A DNA stretch of 64,000 nt. It comes from Salegentibacter salinarum (GTDB lineage Bacteria; Bacteroidota; Bacteroidia; Flavobacteriales; Flavobacteriaceae). A model generated the notes under the pieces. The model saw only the letters and a list, made by a program, of their open reading frames with translations, had not been told where the DNA came from and ran no database searches. Below are positions 28,212 through 36,294 of the stretch, piece after piece; position 1 is the stretch's first letter, and each line of letters begins with the position of its first letter. The translations under genes and the position numbers were made by a program. The stretch is taken from assembly GCF_900168115.1 (NCBI RefSeq), contig NZ_FUZC01000003.1:1-64000 (forward strand), given 5' to 3'.

Positions 28212-28934
28212 ATGGAACCAAAGAAAAATCCAAAAGCCGATTTAACCAGAAGAAGTGTATTCTTTCTTCAATTGGGGCTTATTCTTGTCCTGTTAATTAC
28301 CTGGAGGGCAATTGAATGGAAGACTTATGACAAGGATGCCATTGATACCGGCCAGTTAAACATGGACGATTTAGATGATGAAGAAATCCCAATTACAGAG
28401 ATGCAGAATACGCCTCCACCACCTCCACCACCACCACCGGCACCAGAGGTTATTGAAGTTGTAGAGGATGAGGAAGAGGTAGAAGAAGACGAAATTGAGT
28501 CTACTGAGACCAATATGGATGATATTGTTGAGGTAGAAGAGGTTGTTGAAGCTCCTGTTGAAGAAGAAGTAGAAGATGTACCTTTTGCTGTAATTGAAGA
28601 TGTGCCAATCTTCCCGGGGTGTGAGAACCTAAATAACAACGAAGAGCGAAAACAATGTATGAGCCAAAAGATTAGTCAGTTTGTAAACCGTGAGTTCGAT
28701 ACAGATCTTGGTGCAGAACTTGGCCTTTCTGGAGTAAACAGGGTAATCGTTCAGTTTAAAATTGATGAAAAAGGAAATATTACCAATGTACAGTCTAGAG
28801 CGCCACACCCAAGGTTAGAGCGTGAAGCTGCAAGGGTAATTAATAAATTGCCTAGTATGCAACCTGGTAAACAACGTGGCAAGGCAGTAGGGGTTATGTA
28901 CTCTTTGCCAATTGTATTCCAAATTCAAGACTAA
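28212..28934 (+). CDS. tonB: Energy transducer TonB
   Basis: 240 aa. Cytoplasmic N-terminus, one membrane anchor (about 17-33), an acidic linker with a run of nine prolines at 68-76 and many Glu residues, then a TonB C-terminal domain (about 131-240: VPIFPGCENL, CMSQKISQFVNREF, VQFKIDEKGNITNVQ, LEREAARVINKLPSMQPGK). TonB couples the ExbBD proton motor to outer-membrane receptors. No exbBD in the window. Unlike proteobacterial TonB, the linker is Glu- rather than Pro/Lys-rich. Followed by its own terminator. Confidence 0.93.
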   Translation: MEPKKNPKADLTRRSVFFLQLGLILVLLITWRAIEWKTYDKDAIDTGQLNMDDLDDEEIPITEMQNTPPPPPPPPPAPEVIEVVEDEEEVEEDEIESTETNMDDIVEVEEVVEAPVEEEVEDVPFAVIEDVPIFPGCENLNNNEERKQCMSQKISQFVNREFDTDLGAELGLSGVNRVIVQFKIDEKGNITNVQSRAPHPRLEREAARVINKLPSMQPGKQRGKAVGVMYSLPIVFQIQD

Positions 28935-28957
28935 GACATTTATTTAATATAGATTTA

Positions 28958-28985
28958 AATCCCGGGTCCGTCCCGGGATTTTTTA
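28958..28985 (+). terminator. Terminator of tonB
   Basis: A perfect 9-bp stem (28958-28966 with 28972-28980), 5-nt loop and T-run to about 28985. It lies 23 nt after the stop and separates tonB from the RemB-like gene. Confidence 0.85.
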
Positions 28986-29056
28986 TTTTAGCTGGTTTAC
29001 TCTATCTAAAAAAATGTATATTTCGAGGGTGTAACCAATCTTTCTCTACTTTAAGT

Positions 29057-31174
29057 ATGAAGAACTACCTGTTTCTTCTTTTCTTGCTAAGTGCGATTAT
29101 TTCAAAATCTCAGGCCCAGGATAATAGCCAGCGTTTTCCTGAATTTCTCCAATGTACCGAAGTAGATTTTGCAAATAAAGAAGCCTGTTTCAAAAATACC
29201 CTTACTGAATTTGTTTTAAATAACTATGAAATACCTTTAGAGGTAACCCGGGAAAATTATAGTGGTGAAATCATCGTTATTTTTGAAGTAGATAAAACCG
29301 GAAATTTTAATATTGTTTATACTGACGCTGTCTATGCAGAATTAAAGGACGAAATGCAACGTGTTTTTAATTTGCTGCCTCAAATTAAGCCGGCCACTTA
29401 TAATTCCAGACCAATTTTTGTTCAGTTTAAAATGCCGGTAAAAATTCCGCTGGAATTAAATACTGAAGAATTATCTGCTACCTCCCAGGTTAAACCTGAT
29501 ATTTCAGAAGTGAATCTTCAGCAACCTGAAGAAGATGATGTAACCCATGAATATGATAAAATCCTATCCGGGGAGTTTACGAGACCACGTTATGAAAGTC
29601 AGATAAATATTCCTTTGTCTCACGAATATTATGGCCGCTTTGATGCTCAATTTAATAGAATAGGAGTGAATACCCACTCGGCTTCAAAGCCCTTACTTTT
29701 TTCTGAAGTTTCCAAATATTACGATTTTAAAGCTGAGGAAGATAAAATGCTTCGGGATGCAAATTCCTGGTTTGACAGAAAATTGTGGAATGAACATTTG
29801 GTGCAATATCAAACCGAAGATTATTGGTTTACTTTAGATTTCGCTTTAGATCTTCAGTTAGGAAAAGATTTTCAGCAAACAGATTTCGATTTTACTTATA
29901 ATAATACCCGCGCGCTTATTTTTCAGGGAGGTTTAGGGAAGAACTTTAATTTTTATACGGTAGCCTACGAAAACCAGGGAAGATTTGCCGACTATTATAA
30001 TCGCTTTGCAGAATCTATTCGGCCAGATGGAGGGGATCCCGCTATAATTCCCGGCCGGGGAATTGCAAAACCTTTTATGGACGAAGGTTATGATTATCCG
30101 GTTGCTGAAGGCTATTTATCTTATACGCCTAACAAATTTTTTAATCTTCAATTTGGCCACGGTAAAAACTTTATTGGAGACGGTTATCGTTCGCTTTTAA
30201 TGAGTGATAATGCTTCTCCATATCCATATTTTAAATTGAATACTACTTTCTGGAAGTTAAAATACACCAACACCTGGATGTCTTTACGTGATGTAAGGCC
30301 GGCAGTTACAGAAAATGGTTCTTTCAGAACGAAATATATGGCCAATCATTATTTGAGTTATAATGTCACGAAACGGCTTAATATTGGTTTGTTTGAATCT
30401 GTAGTTTGGGAAAATGATAACAACAGGGGCTTCGATTTAAATTATTTGAATCCGGTGATTTTTTATCGTTCTATAGAATTTTCTACCGGCGCGCGGGGAG
30501 GGAATGCAATTATCGGTTTAACTTCCAAATATAAATTTTCCGACGAAATCAACGTCTATGGCCAAATGATTATAGATGAATTCTCTACTTCAGACGTTTT
30601 TGGCGGACAACAAAGTTGGAAAAATAAGCTCGGCTATCAACTTGGGTTGAAGTATTTTGATGCATTTAATATTCCAGGGCTATTTTTTCAGGCAGAGTAT
30701 AATCAGGTTCGGCCATATACTTACTCCCATAATACGGGTGTTTTAAATTACGGTCATAATAATCAATCCATGGCTCATTTGTGGGGTTCAAATTTTAGGG
30801 AAATTTTAGCGATCGCCCGCTATAAAAATGATAGATGGTATGGGAATGCCAAAGTAATTTACGGTAAGAGAGGTTTTGATTATAATATGGCCGCCAACCA
30901 GGCTGCTTATGGGGGAAATATTTATACCAGCGAGCGACAAAGACCTTTTGAAACCGATGTTGAAATTGGACAGGGAAATACTACAATTTCTTTCTTTTCC
31001 AGTATTGAAGCAGGCTATATTGTAAATCCTGCAACGAATTTAAAACTCTACGGAAGTTTTATTTATCGCTCCTTTAACCCCGAAGTAAAGACACCACAAA
31101 ATTTTGATAACACAACTTCCTGGGTAAATTTTGGATTGCGCACCGATATTTTTAACTGGTATTACGATTATTAA
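29057..31174 (+). CDS. remB: RemB-like outer-membrane gliding protein with N-terminal TonB-C-like domain
   Basis: 705 aa. Signal peptide (1-20). Residues about 28-135 resemble the TonB C-terminal domain of the upstream gene (FPEFLQCTEVD, CFKNTLTEFVLNNYEIP, IVIFEVDKTGNFNIV, VFNLLPQIKPA). After a linker, residues about 190-705 form a probable beta-barrel with FGHGKNFIGDGYRSLLMSDNASPYPYFKL, a signature I associate with RemB-type and capsule-assembly-like proteins. RemB is required for normal gliding in Flavobacterium johnsoniae. The position after sprA, gcvH, vanZ-like and tonB supports this. The name rests on remembered similarity and synteny. Confidence 0.7.
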   Translation: MKNYLFLLFLLSAIISKSQAQDNSQRFPEFLQCTEVDFANKEACFKNTLTEFVLNNYEIPLEVTRENYSGEIIVIFEVDKTGNFNIVYTDAVYAELKDEMQRVFNLLPQIKPATYNSRPIFVQFKMPVKIPLELNTEELSATSQVKPDISEVNLQQPEEDDVTHEYDKILSGEFTRPRYESQINIPLSHEYYGRFDAQFNRIGVNTHSASKPLLFSEVSKYYDFKAEEDKMLRDANSWFDRKLWNEHLVQYQTEDYWFTLDFALDLQLGKDFQQTDFDFTYNNTRALIFQGGLGKNFNFYTVAYENQGRFADYYNRFAESIRPDGGDPAIIPGRGIAKPFMDEGYDYPVAEGYLSYTPNKFFNLQFGHGKNFIGDGYRSLLMSDNASPYPYFKLNTTFWKLKYTNTWMSLRDVRPAVTENGSFRTKYMANHYLSYNVTKRLNIGLFESVVWENDNNRGFDLNYLNPVIFYRSIEFSTGARGGNAIIGLTSKYKFSDEINVYGQMIIDEFSTSDVFGGQQSWKNKLGYQLGLKYFDAFNIPGLFFQAEYNQVRPYTYSHNTGVLNYGHNNQSMAHLWGSNFREILAIARYKNDRWYGNAKVIYGKRGFDYNMAANQAAYGGNIYTSERQRPFETDVEIGQGNTTISFFSSIEAGYIVNPATNLKLYGSFIYRSFNPEVKTPQNFDNTTSWVNFGLRTDIFNWYYDY

Positions 31175-31264
31175 ATGAATAGATGTATTACTAAAGTATT
31201 TTTAGCAGTTTTTCGTAATATTCTTTCAATTTCTTAAGTGCTGAAAATTAACATTTTTGCACCC

Positions 31265-31294
31265 TTGCCAAAACCCAATTAAGGAGTATCTTTG
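31265..31294 (+). promoter_or_regulatory. Promoter of the ctaB-cox3 group
   Basis: TTG (31265-31267), a 19-nt spacer and TATCTTTG (31287-31294), 22 nt before the TTG start of ctaB. Confidence 0.55.
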
Positions 31295-31316
31295 CGCCAA
31301 TTGAAAAAACCTATTT

Positions 31317-32219
31317 TTGAGCAGCACTGGCGTACATATTTCCTCGGCTTCTATCCTAACAGACTTTAAAGAAATTACCAAGGTACGGCTTGCTGTAAGC
31401 GTGGTTTTTTCTTCGGTTGCAGGTTATTTTCTGGGTGCAGATAGTATAGATTTTGTTACGGTTTTTCTACTTGCTATCGGTGGTTACTTTATGGTGGGTG
31501 CCTCAAATGCCTATAATCAGATAATAGAGCGTGATCTTGATGCGCTTATGGACCGCACTAAAAACCGGCCTATCCCCGATGGGAGAATGTCGGTAAGTAC
31601 AGCGTTTGCAATTGCCAGTATTTTTACCATTGCCGGGCTTATAGTTTTGTACATTATTAACCCTAAAACGGCAATGTTTGGGGCTATAAGTATCTTTTTG
31701 TATGTAAGTGTTTATACCCCTCTTAAGACTAAAACACCACTATCGGTTTTTGTAGGCGCAATTCCGGGGGCAATTCCTTTTATGCTGGGTTGGGTAGCGG
31801 CAACAGGAGAATTTAGTATAGAGCCCGGAACTTTATTTATGATACAATTCTTCTGGCAGTTTCCACATTTTTGGGCGATTGGTTGGTGGTTGTTTGACGA
31901 TTATAAAAAAGGCGGTTTTTTTATGCTACCTACCGGAAAACGGGATAAAGGAACCGCAATACAGGTAATTCTTTATACGGTCTGGACCATTTTAGTTTCG
32001 TTAATTCCTGTTTTTGGTGTAACAGGCAAACTTTTTCTGTCGCCGGTCGCGGGAGCGCTCATTCTTATATTAGGACTGGGAATGCTGTATTATGCGTTAA
32101 AGCTGTATAAGGAAAAAACGGCGCAGGCCGCTAAAAAATTGATGTTCGCAAGCGTATCTTATATTACGTTGCTTCAAATAGTATATGTTTTTGATAAATT
32201 TATAAGAGAATGGATTTAA
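31317..32219 (+). CDS. ctaB: Protoheme IX farnesyltransferase (heme O synthase)
   Basis: 300 aa UbiA-family enzyme with about eight or nine membrane helices. The first Asp-rich motif NQIIERDLDALMDRTKNRPIPDGRMS binds magnesium-prenyl diphosphate, and the second lies in WWLFDDYKKGGF. It adds farnesyl to heme b, giving heme O for the cox-type oxidase. The start is TTG at 31317, chosen because it gives the usual short N-terminus; no ATG is available upstream in frame. The stop overlaps the next start by 10 nt. Confidence 0.95.
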   Translation: MSSTGVHISSASILTDFKEITKVRLAVSVVFSSVAGYFLGADSIDFVTVFLLAIGGYFMVGASNAYNQIIERDLDALMDRTKNRPIPDGRMSVSTAFAIASIFTIAGLIVLYIINPKTAMFGAISIFLYVSVYTPLKTKTPLSVFVGAIPGAIPFMLGWVAATGEFSIEPGTLFMIQFFWQFPHFWAIGWWLFDDYKKGGFFMLPTGKRDKGTAIQVILYTVWTILVSLIPVFGVTGKLFLSPVAGALILILGLGMLYYALKLYKEKTAQAAKKLMFASVSYITLLQIVYVFDKFIREWI

Positions 32220-32791
32220 CTCAAGGTGCCGAAAAGCACAAATACGATAGGGCAAAGAAGATGATGCTCTGGTTTGGGATAATTAGTATGATTATGACCT
32301 TTGGTGGGCTAACCAGTGCTTATGTTGTAAGTAAAACAAGACCAGACTGGTTAACAGAATTTGATCTCCCAAATGCGTTCATGTGGAGTACCCTTGTTAT
32401 AGTTTTAAGTAGTTTCACATTTATAATGGCCAAGCAAAGTATTTTGGCCGGAAACCGAAGAAACGCTTCTGCTTTACTCATTGGTACGCTTGTGCTTGCG
32501 GTGCTTTTTGTTGCGCTTCAATTTAATGGTTTTACTGAAATTATTGGTGAAGGTTATTACTTTACTGGGAGTGAAAGTAGTATTACAACTTCTTTCATTT
32601 ATGTATTGGTTTTAGTTCACATGGCGCACCTGCTGGCGGGCATTATCACGCTTTTGGTAGTAATTTATAACCATTTTAAACAACGTTATAAAAAAGGTCA
32701 AATGCTTGGAATTGAGCTAGGTGCGACTTTTTGGCATTTTGTTGATCTTATGTGGATTTACCTGTTTGTATTTTTATATTTCTTTAGATAA
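32210..32791 (+). CDS. Cytochrome c oxidase subunit III (short form)
   Basis: 193 aa with five membrane helices. The family features are visible: a hydrophobic N-terminal helix with GGLTSAYVVSKTRPDW, VLVLVHMAHLLAGIITLLV, and the C-terminal GATFWHFVDLMWIYLFVFLYFF. Subunit III stabilises the catalytic core and proton uptake. The start overlaps the ctaB end, showing tight coupling. A longer subunit III paralogue follows immediately; a paired arrangement is common in Bacteroidota, and which copy joins CoxA/CoxB cannot be told here. Confidence 0.92.
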   Translation: MDLTQGAEKHKYDRAKKMMLWFGIISMIMTFGGLTSAYVVSKTRPDWLTEFDLPNAFMWSTLVIVLSSFTFIMAKQSILAGNRRNASALLIGTLVLAVLFVALQFNGFTEIIGEGYYFTGSESSITTSFIYVLVLVHMAHLLAGIITLLVVIYNHFKQRYKKGQMLGIELGATFWHFVDLMWIYLFVFLYFFR

Positions 32792-32801
32792 TAAAATTAC
32801 G

Positions 32802-32809
32802 TATTTTTG
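32802..32809 (+). promoter_or_regulatory. Candidate internal -7 box before the long subunit III gene
   Basis: TATTTTTG matches TAnnTTTG, 31 nt before the start. The -33 candidate TTTC at 32779-32782 has one mismatch and a 19-nt spacer. Confidence 0.35.
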
Positions 32810-32839
32810 CGCAATACTTAAAAATTTAAAAACTCTTCT

Positions 32840-33820
32840 ATGGAAGCTACTGTTGTTAGAACAGGCACCGAAGGTAAAACCTGGGGTGGTGGTAATGAGC
32901 CTTTAAAGTCCAGTTATGGCAAAATGATGATGTGGTTTTTCATCGTTTCCGATGCACTTACCTTCTCTGCTTTTCTTGCAGCTTATGGGTTTTCCCGCTT
33001 TAAATTTATGGATTCGTGGCCAATTGCCGACGAAGTTTTCAATCACTTTCCATTCTTACACGGTGTAGATGCACCTATGTATTATGTGGCTTTAATGACG
33101 TTTATCCTTATTTTTTCTTCGGTAACAATGGTATTGGCAGTAGATGCCGGCCACCAGTTAAACAAAGCGAAAGTTACTTTTTATATGTTCCTTACTATTA
33201 TTGGGGGAGTTATTTTCCTTGGTTCTCAAGCCTGGGAATGGAAGAATTTCATCAATGGAACTTATGGTGCCGTTTACACTACCGGAGGTAATGTTCTTCA
33301 ATTTATTGATGGCGATGGCCACAGGGTAGCACTTGCAGATATTGCTGTTCCCGGAGCTTCAGATAGAGTAGAACATGAAGCCAAAAATGGAATATGGTTT
33401 GAAGCGGAAAAAGCATTGCCATCTTATTCTATAGAAGAAGTAAAAGCTGGTTTTGCTGCAAATCCAGACCTTTTAATAAGAACACAAATAATGAACGAGG
33501 AAGGTGAGAAGACAATCCTTTCCCGCGAAGAATCTCTTGCTAAATTAGATAGTGAAGCCATTGGTGTGGTAGAAGGTGCTAACCTTACACGTAATGAATA
33601 TGGTCCACCACTATTTGGGGATTTCTTCTTCTTTATTACCGGTTTCCACGGTTTCCACGTTTTTACAGGGGTACTTATTAATATCATTATTTTCTTCAAC
33701 GTAATTCTTGGAACTTACGAGCGAAGAAAGAATTACGAAATGGTAGAGAAAGTTGGTCTTTATTGGCACTTTGTAGATTTAGTTTGGGTATTTGTTTTTA
33801 CATTCTTTTACCTGGTATAA
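32840..33820 (+). CDS. Cytochrome c oxidase subunit III (long form with inserted domain)
   Basis: 326 aa. The conserved helices are present (MMMWFFIVSDALTFSAFLAAYGFSR; GSQAWEWKNF; FFFFITGFHGFHVFTGV; GLYWHFVDLVWVFVFTFFYLV), but residues about 140-258 form a hydrophilic insert between helices with DGDGHRVALADIAVPG and a Glu-rich stretch. Ordinary subunit III has only a short loop there. The GFHGFHV motif keeps the family's conserved His. It probably joins the CoxA/CoxB oxidase. The insert most likely faces the periplasm. Confidence 0.9.
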   Translation: MEATVVRTGTEGKTWGGGNEPLKSSYGKMMMWFFIVSDALTFSAFLAAYGFSRFKFMDSWPIADEVFNHFPFLHGVDAPMYYVALMTFILIFSSVTMVLAVDAGHQLNKAKVTFYMFLTIIGGVIFLGSQAWEWKNFINGTYGAVYTTGGNVLQFIDGDGHRVALADIAVPGASDRVEHEAKNGIWFEAEKALPSYSIEEVKAGFAANPDLLIRTQIMNEEGEKTILSREESLAKLDSEAIGVVEGANLTRNEYGPPLFGDFFFFITGFHGFHVFTGVLINIIIFFNVILGTYERRKNYEMVEKVGLYWHFVDLVWVFVFTFFYLV

Positions 33821-33838
33821 TTTCAGAAAATATTAAAA

Positions 33839-34201
33839 ATGGCACACGGTACAGCACATCATCACGAATCTAACACAAAGAGGATCTGGACGGTATTTGT
33901 AATCCTATCCATAGTTACCCTTATAGAAGTGGTTTTAGGGATTTTAAAACCAGAATTCCTTACGGATACTTCTTTCTTGAGTATGTCACTCCTTAACTGG
34001 ATATTTATCATACTTACAATTTATAAAGCTTATTATATTGCCTGGTCTTTTATGCACCTTGAAGGAGAAACCAAAGGATTGCGAAGAGCAATAGTTTGGA
34101 CGGCAGTCTTTCTTATAAGTTACCTTATTTTTATTCTCCTAACAGAGGGAGACTATATTTATGAGGTTTTTAAATCTAACCACGTAGCCTGGGATTTTTA
34201 A
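33839..34201 (+). CDS. Cytochrome c oxidase subunit IV family protein
   Basis: 120 aa with three membrane helices and a His-rich start (MAHGTAHHHES). The pattern of a first helix, a short SFLSMSLLNWIF segment and IVWTAVFLISYLIFIL matches the small prokaryotic subunit IV (CoxD/CyoD-like) of caa3-type oxidases. It helps stabilise CuB binding in related enzymes. It follows the long subunit III by 18 nt and is followed by a terminator hairpin. Confidence 0.88.
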   Translation: MAHGTAHHHESNTKRIWTVFVILSIVTLIEVVLGILKPEFLTDTSFLSMSLLNWIFIILTIYKAYYIAWSFMHLEGETKGLRRAIVWTAVFLISYLIFILLTEGDYIYEVFKSNHVAWDF

Positions 34202-34228
34202 TTAGGCTTAAAAGTTAAAAGTATAGAG

Positions 34229-34263
34229 AAAGGCGGTTTTGTGAAACCGTCTTTTTATTTTTG
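34229..34263 (+). terminator. Terminator after subunit IV, overlapping a -7 box for the next gene
   Basis: An 11-bp stem (34229-34239 with 34244-34254, one G-U pair), TGTG loop and a T-rich tail. The tail itself contains TATTTTTG at 34256-34263, an exact TAnnTTTG match 23 nt before the next gene, so termination and a new start may meet here. Confidence 0.7.
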
Positions 34264-34286
34264 CACCCACTTCTATAGACCGGATT

Positions 34287-34931
34287 ATGAAAAAGTTTTT
34301 AGTGCTTTTAGTGCTCTTTGCATTGCCTATTATAGCTTATATGTTTTTTGCTTCAGGTCAAAATAATTTCGCAAAATTACCTGTTTTGACCAAGGGAGTT
34401 AACGATGTTTCTGAATTTGAAAGTCTTGATGGGGAACCTATTAGTTTAGAAGATAAGATTAGCATTGTAGCTTTCTTTGGAAAAGATCTTGATAACCTGA
34501 AAGGAAACACCTTTAATCTTGACCAAAAAATACTCGAAAAATATTACGAATTTAAAGACTTTCAGTTTGTAGTTGTATTACCGGAAGAAGCCCGGGAAGA
34601 AGCTGAAAAATTTAAAAAGGAATTTAGCGGTATTTCTGAAACCGAAAAATGGGAATTTATCTTTGGAACTTCGGCAGAAGTAGAAGAAACCTTTAAAAGT
34701 TTTGATACCCCGCACCAGCTGGAAAATACTTATACACCCTACGTTTTTATTGTAGATAAAGACCTTAATTTAAGAGGTCGGGATGAGGATGAAGATTTCG
34801 GAAAGGTTTATGGATATGATTCCCGTTCCGTGGCAGAATTGAGTGATAAAATGAACGATGATGTAAAAGTTATTCTTGCCGAATACAGGCTCGCTTTAAA
34901 AAAGAACAACGCCGAAAGAAAAAACAATTAG
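34287..34931 (+). CDS. Membrane-anchored thioredoxin-fold-like protein without cysteines
   Basis: 214 aa. N-terminal anchor or signal (about 3-22), then a soluble domain with ISIVAFFGKDL, FQFVVVLPEEA and TYTPYVFIVDKDLNLRGR, resembling the SCO/AhpC layout of strand, helix and a cis-Pro-like TPYVF segment. It contains no cysteine at all, so it cannot do thiol chemistry or bind copper through Cys as SCO does. It lies one base before sco1. It may be a structural or assembly partner for the oxidase. I do not recognise a named family. Confidence 0.75.
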   Translation: MKKFLVLLVLFALPIIAYMFFASGQNNFAKLPVLTKGVNDVSEFESLDGEPISLEDKISIVAFFGKDLDNLKGNTFNLDQKILEKYYEFKDFQFVVVLPEEAREEAEKFKKEFSGISETEKWEFIFGTSAEVEETFKSFDTPHQLENTYTPYVFIVDKDLNLRGRDEDEDFGKVYGYDSRSVAELSDKMNDDVKVILAEYRLALKKNNAERKNN

Positions 34932-34932
34932 A

Positions 34933-35670
34933 ATGAAAAAAAAGTATTCTTACATAGGCCTTTCGCTTATCATCCTGATTTTTGGGATAATCGTAATTCC
35001 AAAAATAGTAGACACGATTAGTAGCGATGAAGTAGTAAAATCTGATCGGTTAAATATTAAAGGCGCAGATAAGGAATTGGATACTGATAAGGCACTTTCT
35101 TATATCGAAATAAATGGTAGGAAGAAAAAGGCGCCTGAATTTCAACTGATAAACCAGGATGGCGATACAGTTAGCAGTAAAGATTACCGGGGGAAAGTGT
35201 ATGTAGCAGAATTCTTTTTTACAACCTGTCCAACAATTTGCCCAATTATGAATCAAAACCTGGTAGAAGTTCAGAAAGAATTTAAAAATGAAGAAGATTT
35301 TGGAATTGCATCTTTTACTATAGATCCTAAACACGACACACCGGAAGTTTTGAATTCTTATGCAGATAATTATGGAATAGATCATCCAAACTGGAATTTA
35401 TTAACCGGCGAAAAAGATTCTATTTATAGCCTTGCCAACGGCGGTTATAATATTTATGCGGGAGAAAATAGTGAAGTTCCAGGAGGTTTTGCCCACCAGG
35501 GTCTATTCGCGCTTGTAGATAAAGAAGGTTATATTAGATCGCGATTAGATAATTTTGGAAATCCAATAATTTACTATCGCGGATCGGTAGAGAGAAACAA
35601 ATCGGTTGCAGAAGGTGAAGAAGAACCGCAAATTGATATTTTAATTGAAGATATTAAAAAACTACTGTGA
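34933..35670 (+). CDS. SCO1/SenC copper chaperone
   Basis: 245 aa. N-terminal membrane anchor (about 6-25) and a periplasmic thioredoxin-like domain with the copper motif CPTIC (C99, C103) and the third ligand His in GGFAHQGLF, plus FTIDPKHDTPEVL. SCO1 delivers copper to the CuA site of CoxB or reduces its thiols. The stop overlaps the GTG start of the next gene by four bases (GTGA). The context beside ctaB and oxidase subunits supports the role. Confidence 0.95.
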   Translation: MKKKYSYIGLSLIILIFGIIVIPKIVDTISSDEVVKSDRLNIKGADKELDTDKALSYIEINGRKKKAPEFQLINQDGDTVSSKDYRGKVYVAEFFFTTCPTICPIMNQNLVEVQKEFKNEEDFGIASFTIDPKHDTPEVLNSYADNYGIDHPNWNLLTGEKDSIYSLANGGYNIYAGENSEVPGGFAHQGLFALVDKEGYIRSRLDNFGNPIIYYRGSVERNKSVAEGEEEPQIDILIEDIKKLL

Positions 35671-36206
35671 GAAAAACGCTAACAAAGTCTGATAGAATTG
35701 CGGTGCCGGTAATAATTGCCTTGTCTATCCTGGTGCCGGTTTTGGTACTTATTCTTATGTACCTGCCAGAGCGTTATAATATTTTTGGTGCACAAACAGG
35801 AACTTTTCCGTTTTTTCACGCAGTTTTAAATGGTTCTACGGCTATTTTATTAATGCTCGGCTATTTCTTTATGAGTATTAAAGAATATAAATTACACAGA
35901 AATGTGATGATTACAGCATTTGTACTCTCAGCAATATTTCTGGTAAGTTATGTGATCTCCAAAATTAGTAACGATCCCGTGCCGTATGGTGGCGAAGGAA
36001 TTTTACGCCCCGTTTATTTCTTTATTCTAATTACGCATATTGTACTTTCGGCAATTATTGTACCCCTGGTGCTTTTTACAATGTATCGCGGCTTAACCGG
36101 GGAATATCAAAAACACGCAAAAATTGCCCGCTGGACTTTTCCTATCTGGTCTTACGTGGCGATTACCGGGGTTTTGGTTTATATTTTTATGTTTCCGTAT
36201 TATTAA
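35667..36206 (+). CDS. DUF420 membrane protein
   Basis: 179 aa with five membrane segments. It carries DUF420 features: FFHAVLNGSTAILLMLGYFFM, HRNVMITAFVLSAIFLVSYV and the IVLSAIIVPLVLFTMYRGLTGEYQKHAKIARWTFPIW region with conserved His residues. DUF420 (YozB/CtaM-like) proteins are linked to heme-copper oxidase maturation; CtaM in Gram-positives is needed for active aa3 oxidase. Start is GTG within the overlap with sco1. Fits an assembly role for the Cox enzyme in this cluster. Confidence 0.85.
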   Translation: MRKTLTKSDRIAVPVIIALSILVPVLVLILMYLPERYNIFGAQTGTFPFFHAVLNGSTAILLMLGYFFMSIKEYKLHRNVMITAFVLSAIFLVSYVISKISNDPVPYGGEGILRPVYFFILITHIVLSAIIVPLVLFTMYRGLTGEYQKHAKIARWTFPIWSYVAITGVLVYIFMFPYY

Positions 36207-36228
36207 ATTTTTCTTCGGAAGAATTTAA
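36203..36228 (+). other. UUCG-capped hairpin overlapping the DUF420 stop codon
   Basis: Bases 36203-36213 pair with 36218-36228 (11 pairs, one U-G) around a TTCG tetraloop closed by C-G. The stop codon (36204-36206) lies in the left arm. No T-run follows, so it fits an mRNA 3'-end stabiliser or weak terminator. Confidence 0.6.
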
Positions 36229-36268
36229 GTCTTAACAACTGCAAATGAAGCTTAGTAATAAAATTTAT

Positions 36269-36276
36269 TAAATTTG
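36269..36276 (+). promoter_or_regulatory. -7 box before the small Cys-rich gene
   Basis: TAAATTTG, an exact TAnnTTTG match 18 nt before the ATG at 36295. No -33 element is convincing. Confidence 0.4.
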
Positions 36277-36294
36277 CATTTAGAAATTGCTGCT

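Noticed and set aside
28378-28590. GAA/GAG-rich and CCA/CCG-rich stretches in tonB as a CRISPR or microsatellite array
   Set aside because: They encode the Glu-rich and proline-rich linker of TonB in frame and have no regular unit with spacers.
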